This document shows positions 60,629-64,000 of a DNA stretch of 64,000 nt, one piece after another. The notes under the pieces are model-generated. The model was not told the DNA's origin. It ran no database searches and saw nothing but the letters and a program-made list of their open reading frames with translations. The position numbers were made by a program, and so were the translations under genes. Numbering within the stretch: position 1 is the stretch's first letter; each line of letters opens with the position of its first letter. Origin of the DNA: Leptotrichia hofstadii. GTDB taxonomy: Bacteria; Fusobacteriota; Fusobacteriia; Fusobacteriales; Leptotrichiaceae. Where the stretch lies: positions 62,001 through 126,000 of the forward strand of contig NZ_AP019823.1 in assembly GCF_007990525.1 (NCBI RefSeq), written 5' to 3'.

Positions 60629-61945
60629 ATGAAAAAGAACAAAATAATGCAGGCAGTATTAGGACTTATATTGGTAAGCATGCCTTTATTTGCAGCTACC
60701 ACTATAATAAAAACAACAAGAAATGACAAGGATACAAGTGCCGGATATTCAAAAGACACAACAGAGCTGAACAGAATTGTGGATGTAATAAATATTATTG
60801 AAAACAATTATGTTGGAAAGGAAGAAACTCCAAGCAAAAAGGAACTTTATGAAGGAGCTGTCGCAGGAGTTGTAAGCAGACTTAAGGATCCTTATTCAGA
60901 ATATTTGTCTAAAGCTGATTTGGCAGACTTTTCTGAAGATATGGAAGGTGAATATGTTGGAGTTGGAATGAGCATTAACAAGAAAAAAGGGGAAGCTCTT
61001 GAAGTTGTTTCGCCATTTATCGGAAGTCCAGCTGAAAAAGTCGGAATAAAAATAAAAGATAGAATTATAAAAGTTGATGGAAAAGATATTTTACCACTTA
61101 CAGCAAATGAAACTGTAAAACTTCTGAAAGGTAAGGAAGGAACAAAAGTTGATGTGGAAGTAGTTAGGGAAGGTAAAAAGGAGCCAATCAAATTTACATT
61201 GACAAGAGCTAAAATTAAACTGGAAATGGTTGAAAGCAAAATGCTTGAAAATAACATTGGTTACGTGAGTCTTTTAAGATTTGGAAATCACGTTGGAGCA
61301 GAAGTTGAAAAAGCTATTAAAGATTTACAAGCTAAAGGAATGAAAGGATTAATATTGGATTTACGTTCTAATCCAGGAGGTTCATTACAAGAAGCACAAG
61401 ATATTTCTTCACTTTTTGTAAAAGAAGATTTAATCGTTTACTTAAAATATAAAAATGGACAGCAGAGAAATTATAACAGAACTTCAAAAAATCTAGGTAA
61501 TTTTCCATTAATCGTATTAACAAATAAAGCAAGCGCAAGTGCTTCTGAAATTGTAACAGGTGCAATTAAAGATTACAAACGTGGTACAATCATCGGAGAA
61601 AAAACATTTGGAAAAGGAATCGTTCAGCAAGTTATACCTTTGAAAACAGAGGATGCCATAAAACTTACTATTGCCCAATACTTTACGCCAAAAGGGAACT
61701 ATATTCATGAAAAAGGAATTGAGCCTGATATAGAAGTAAAAATGGAAGAACTGCTTGCATTAAAAGGGTATGCAAACGACAGTGAACAAGCTAGAAAAAA
61801 TAGAGAAAAAGAAATAGAAGATATTATTATAAAAGATAAAGGTAAAGAAGAAGCGGCTAAAATTATTTCAGCTGGGGATGTTCAACTAAAAAGAGCAATT
61901 GAAGAAATGAATAAAAAAATAAGTGGAACAGGAAAAAGAAAATAA
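60629..61945 (+). CDS. ctpA: C-terminal processing protease CtpA (S41)
   Basis: A periplasmic serine protease, 438 residues, with an N-terminal membrane anchor or signal (AVLGLILVSMPLFAATTI). Order: a helical region with GVVSRLKDPYSEYLSKAD, a PDZ domain (GVGMSINKKKGEALEVVSPF), then the catalytic core. The core has ILDLRSNPGGSLQEA, the serine in KASASASEIVTGA and the lysine in GEKTFGKGIVQQV. The C-terminus is charged and helical. It probably trims or degrades envelope proteins. AGGAGG precedes the ATG. Confidence 0.95.
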   Translation: MKKNKIMQAVLGLILVSMPLFAATTIIKTTRNDKDTSAGYSKDTTELNRIVDVINIIENNYVGKEETPSKKELYEGAVAGVVSRLKDPYSEYLSKADLADFSEDMEGEYVGVGMSINKKKGEALEVVSPFIGSPAEKVGIKIKDRIIKVDGKDILPLTANETVKLLKGKEGTKVDVEVVREGKKEPIKFTLTRAKIKLEMVESKMLENNIGYVSLLRFGNHVGAEVEKAIKDLQAKGMKGLILDLRSNPGGSLQEAQDISSLFVKEDLIVYLKYKNGQQRNYNRTSKNLGNFPLIVLTNKASASASEIVTGAIKDYKRGTIIGEKTFGKGIVQQVIPLKTEDAIKLTIAQYFTPKGNYIHEKGIEPDIEVKMEELLALKGYANDSEQARKNREKEIEDIIIKDKGKEEAAKIISAGDVQLKRAIEEMNKKISGTGKRK

Positions 61946-61989
61946 TCGTTATCAAAATTAATAAAAGAAATTAAAATTAGGAGAAATAT

Positions 61990-62688
61990 ATGTTTTATGT
62001 TGTTGGTACGCCAATTGGAAATTTAGAAGACATAACTTTTAGAGCAATAAAAGTTTTGAAGGAAGTTGATTATATTTTTGCAGAAGATACAAGAGTCACT
62101 AAAAAACTTCTTTCTCATTATGAAATTGAAAAAACGGTGTACCAGTATCATGAACATAACAAACTTCATCAAATTATAAATATCATTAATCTTTTAAAAG
62201 ATGAAAAAAAAATCGCACTTGTAACAGACGCTGGAACGCCGTGTATTTCAGATCCAGGCTTTGAGTTAGTAAATGAAATTTTAAAAGCAGGAATAAAAGT
62301 CGTTGGAATACCAGGAGCTTCATCAATTGTAACAGGTGCAAGCATTTCAGGGCTGGATATGCGAAGAATGGCATATGAAGGCTTTTTACCAAAGAAAAAA
62401 GGCAGACAGACACTTTTCAATAAATTAAAGGAAGAAGAACGGACAATTGTAATCTTAGAATCCCCCAACAGAATTTTAAAAACTTTAAAAGATATAAAAG
62501 AATATCTGGGAGAACGTTACGTTGTAATTACAAGGGAACTTACCAAAATTTATGAAGAAATAATCCGTGGAAATGTTTCTGAAATTATAGAAAAGTTGGA
62601 GGAAAAGCCAATTAAGGGAGAAATTGTTTTATTTATAAGGGCAATAAATGATGATGGTATTTATTTAAAAATAACAAAAATAGAGTAA
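61990..62688 (+). CDS. rsmI: 16S rRNA (cytidine1402-2'-O)-methyltransferase
   Basis: Modifies C1402 in the decoding centre of 16S rRNA. The N-terminal VVGTPIGNLEDITFRAIKVL and AEDTRVTKKLLSHY, the SAM-binding DAGTPCISDPG, VGIPGASSIV and GFLPKKKGRQ are classic. At 232 residues it lacks the C-terminal domain of about 40-50 residues found in many RsmI proteins. It begins 44 bp after ctpA, with AGGAGAAA as SD, so the two may share a transcript. Confidence 0.94.
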   Translation: MFYVVGTPIGNLEDITFRAIKVLKEVDYIFAEDTRVTKKLLSHYEIEKTVYQYHEHNKLHQIINIINLLKDEKKIALVTDAGTPCISDPGFELVNEILKAGIKVVGIPGASSIVTGASISGLDMRRMAYEGFLPKKKGRQTLFNKLKEEERTIVILESPNRILKTLKDIKEYLGERYVVITRELTKIYEEIIRGNVSEIIEKLEEKPIKGEIVLFIRAINDDGIYLKITKIE

Positions 62689-62696
62689 TTTAATAG

Positions 62697-62846
62697 GGCG
62701 TGTCTGAAAATTCTCAAAATGATGAATTTTTAACAAATTTTTTCAAAATCAAAAATAATAAACACTGATTTTATTGTGATTTGTATAATTTATAAAATCA
62801 AAAAAACATTAAAAACAACATAGATTTTGAGTTTTCAGACACAGCC
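62697..62846. repeat. 150-bp inverted-repeat element (MITE-like)
   Basis: The left end is GGCGTGTCTGAAAATTCTCA. The right end read inward is GGCTGTGTCTGAAAACTCAA. The ends are near-perfect inverted repeats of about 22 nt. The core is AT-rich, with no open frame. The layout is that of a small non-autonomous transposon. No parent element lies in the window. It directly follows rsmI. Confidence 0.75.
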
Positions 62847-63020
62847 TAATGTCAATAGAAGTTATAAAATTTTAATTTTTTACTAATGATAGTATGTAAT
62901 TCAAAATTTATTAAATATTCGCTATTTAAACGGGGAATAGTATAAGACATATTAATTAATAATTACTTTTTCTTATTTTAAGTATTTTAATTAAACTATT
63001 TGTTGTAGTTAAATTAAAAT

Positions 63021-63145
63021 TGTCGTGATTTTTTGGAAACAAAAAGTACTGTTTGAGCGAAGCGAGTTTAATTTTTGTTTCCAAAAAATGCTTAGACGAG
63101 CGGGGATTGCAAAGGGGATGGCGACTGTTCCCCTTTGCTTTATAA
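63021..63145 (+). repeat. Two-hairpin dispersed element, type A copy 3
   Basis: It begins TGTCGTGATTTTTTGGAAAC. Hairpin I arms (63028-63045 and 63072-63089) are perfect, and the T-A pair of copy 1 is C-G here. The linker is GCTTAGACGAGCGGGGAT. Hairpin II (63109-63119 with 63128-63138) pairs 10 of 11 around GGCGACTG. It ends CTTTATAAA. Confidence 0.85.
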
Positions 63146-63330
63146 AAAAAGTATAAAAAAGATAGAAAAAAACATTATTAATAAAAATATCTAAAGTAGA
63201 AATAAAAAAACAGTTGGATAAATGGTTAGAAAAGTTTAAAAATATTGAGTTTTTATCTTTAATTTTAAAATTAATCTTAATTTTAGGATTAAAAATAAAA
63301 ATTTATAGAGAAAATGGAGAGAATGAAAGA

Positions 63331-64000
63331 ATGAATATAAACTGGTATCCGGGACATATGAAAAAAACAAAGGATTTAATTGTCGAAAATCTCAAAATAA
63401 TTGATATTGTGATTGAGATTTTGGATGCAAGAATTCCGATTTCTAGTAAAAATCCAGATATTTCAAAGCTGGCAAATAATAAGAAAAAGATTATTGTTCT
63501 GAACAAAGTAGATTTGATTGATAGCAAGGAATTAAAAAGTTGGGAAGATTATTTTCTGGAAAATAATTTTTCTGATTATTTTGTAGCTTTGAGTGTAGAG
63601 AAAGGAACTAATTTTAATGAACTGCGAAAAATTACAGACAAGATTTATGCAGAAAAATTAGAAAAAATGAAAAAAAAAGGACTTCGTAAAACTGAAGTAA
63701 GAGCTATGATTGTTGGGATTCCTAATGTTGGGAAGTCTAAATTTATTAATAAATTTGTGAATAAAAATAAAGCAAGAGTTGGAAATACTCCAGGATTTAC
63801 ACGTGGTAAGCAATGGATAAAAATTGATGAAAAATTGGAACTGCTGGATACACCAGGGGTTTTGTGGCCAAAGTTTGAAGATGATGAAGTGGCTTATAAT
63901 TTAGCAATCACTGGTTCAATAAAGGACAATGTATTGCAATTGGAGAATGTTGCAATTAAATTTTTAGATAAATTAAAGGATTTGGGAAAAATAGACAATC
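63331..64000 (+). CDS. rbgA: Ribosome biogenesis GTPase RbgA/YlqF, N-terminal part
   Basis: A circularly permuted GTPase that assists a late step of 50S assembly. The 223 codons visible run off the window end. The start MNINWYPGHMKKTKDLI is the family hallmark. Motif order is permuted: NKVD (G4) near residue 57, then SVEKGTN, GIPNVGKSKFIN (G1) near 130, TPGFTRG (G2) and LLDTPGVLWP (G3). The C-terminal RNA-binding part is not in the window. An SD GGAGA lies upstream. Confidence 0.95.
   Translation, partial: MNINWYPGHMKKTKDLIVENLKIIDIVIEILDARIPISSKNPDISKLANNKKKIIVLNKVDLIDSKELKSWEDYFLENNFSDYFVALSVEKGTNFNELRKITDKIYAEKLEKMKKKGLRKTEVRAMIVGIPNVGKSKFINKFVNKNKARVGNTPGFTRGKQWIKIDEKLELLDTPGVLWPKFEDDEVAYNLAITGSIKDNVLQLENVAIKFLDKLKDLGKIDN

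Larger units (their letters stand above)
62689..63330. other. Repeat-filled gap before rbgA
   Basis: 642 bp without a gene. From left to right: an inverted-repeat element (62697-62846), a right end of element C (about 62868-62944), and a two-hairpin element (63021-63145). The rest is very AT-rich and probably includes the rbgA promoter. Confidence 0.75.

Noticed and set aside
1-64000. CRISPR arrays, rRNA, tRNA and tmRNA genes
   Set aside because: I looked for regularly spaced direct repeats, cloverleaf ends and conserved rRNA segments and saw none. The repeats present are dispersed and structured, not arrays.

Overview
The window looks like chromosomal DNA of a low-GC, Gram-negative, anaerobic-type bacterium of the Fusobacteriota. 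A Leptotrichia-like member of the Leptotrichiaceae is my best guess. This is inferred from protein character and base composition, not from a search. The grounds are very AT-rich intergenic DNA, strong SD sites, textbook TTGnnn-17-TATAAT promoters, outer-membrane-type functions (KdsC- and GmhB-like phosphatases, an ABC-exported polysaccharide, many lipoprotein signals), flavodoxin, opp peptide uptake, and mevalonate-pathway genes.

Layout. 1-9.7 kb (mostly minus strand): start of gyrA, gyrB, an ABC-2 type exporter pair, pth, flavodoxin, cysE and cysK, an M3 oligopeptidase. 9.9-28.3 kb (plus strand): a tyrosine recombinase, then a ~17 kb surface-polysaccharide locus. It starts with an initiating sugar-phosphate transferase and rfbA, continues with a Wzm/Wzt-type exporter, an epimerase, an RgpF-like protein, a GtrA/GtrB/GT-C glucosylation set, redox and isomerase genes, a decayed IS5-like element and two more GT2 enzymes, and ends with rfbD. 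28.4-43.1 kb (minus strand): birA, a FakA-FakB-like fusion, kdsC-like phosphatase, lysS, two small proteins, rlmH, mutL, a membrane protein, mvaD, mvk, two small secreted proteins and ffh. 43.4-64 kb: htrA-like lipoprotein protease, tpx, an ArsR-type metal sensor, a secreted protein of uncertain fold, oppBCDF with four tandem oppA genes (the first a frameshifted pseudogene), gmhB, tlyA, ctpA, rsmI and the start of rbgA.

How the genes work together. CysE makes O-acetylserine and CysK converts it to cysteine. The polysaccharide locus encodes synthesis, decoration and ABC-dependent export of a probably rhamnose-containing glycan. It holds only the first (rfbA) and last (rfbD) dTDP-rhamnose steps. 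Mvk and MvaD are two of the mevalonate steps to isopentenyl diphosphate. The opp genes form one peptide importer with several alternative lipoprotein receptors.

The most unusual signal is not a gene. At least five intergenic copies of a hairpin carry an invariant 8-nt loop (GGCGNYTG, N = A or T) on stems whose arms differ in sequence but stay complementary. Three of these copies are fused to a second, longer hairpin that also shows a compensatory change. Other dispersed families (C: TATACTAAA ends; D: bipartite; one 150-bp inverted-repeat element) fill many remaining gaps. I saw no rRNA, tRNA, tmRNA or CRISPR array.
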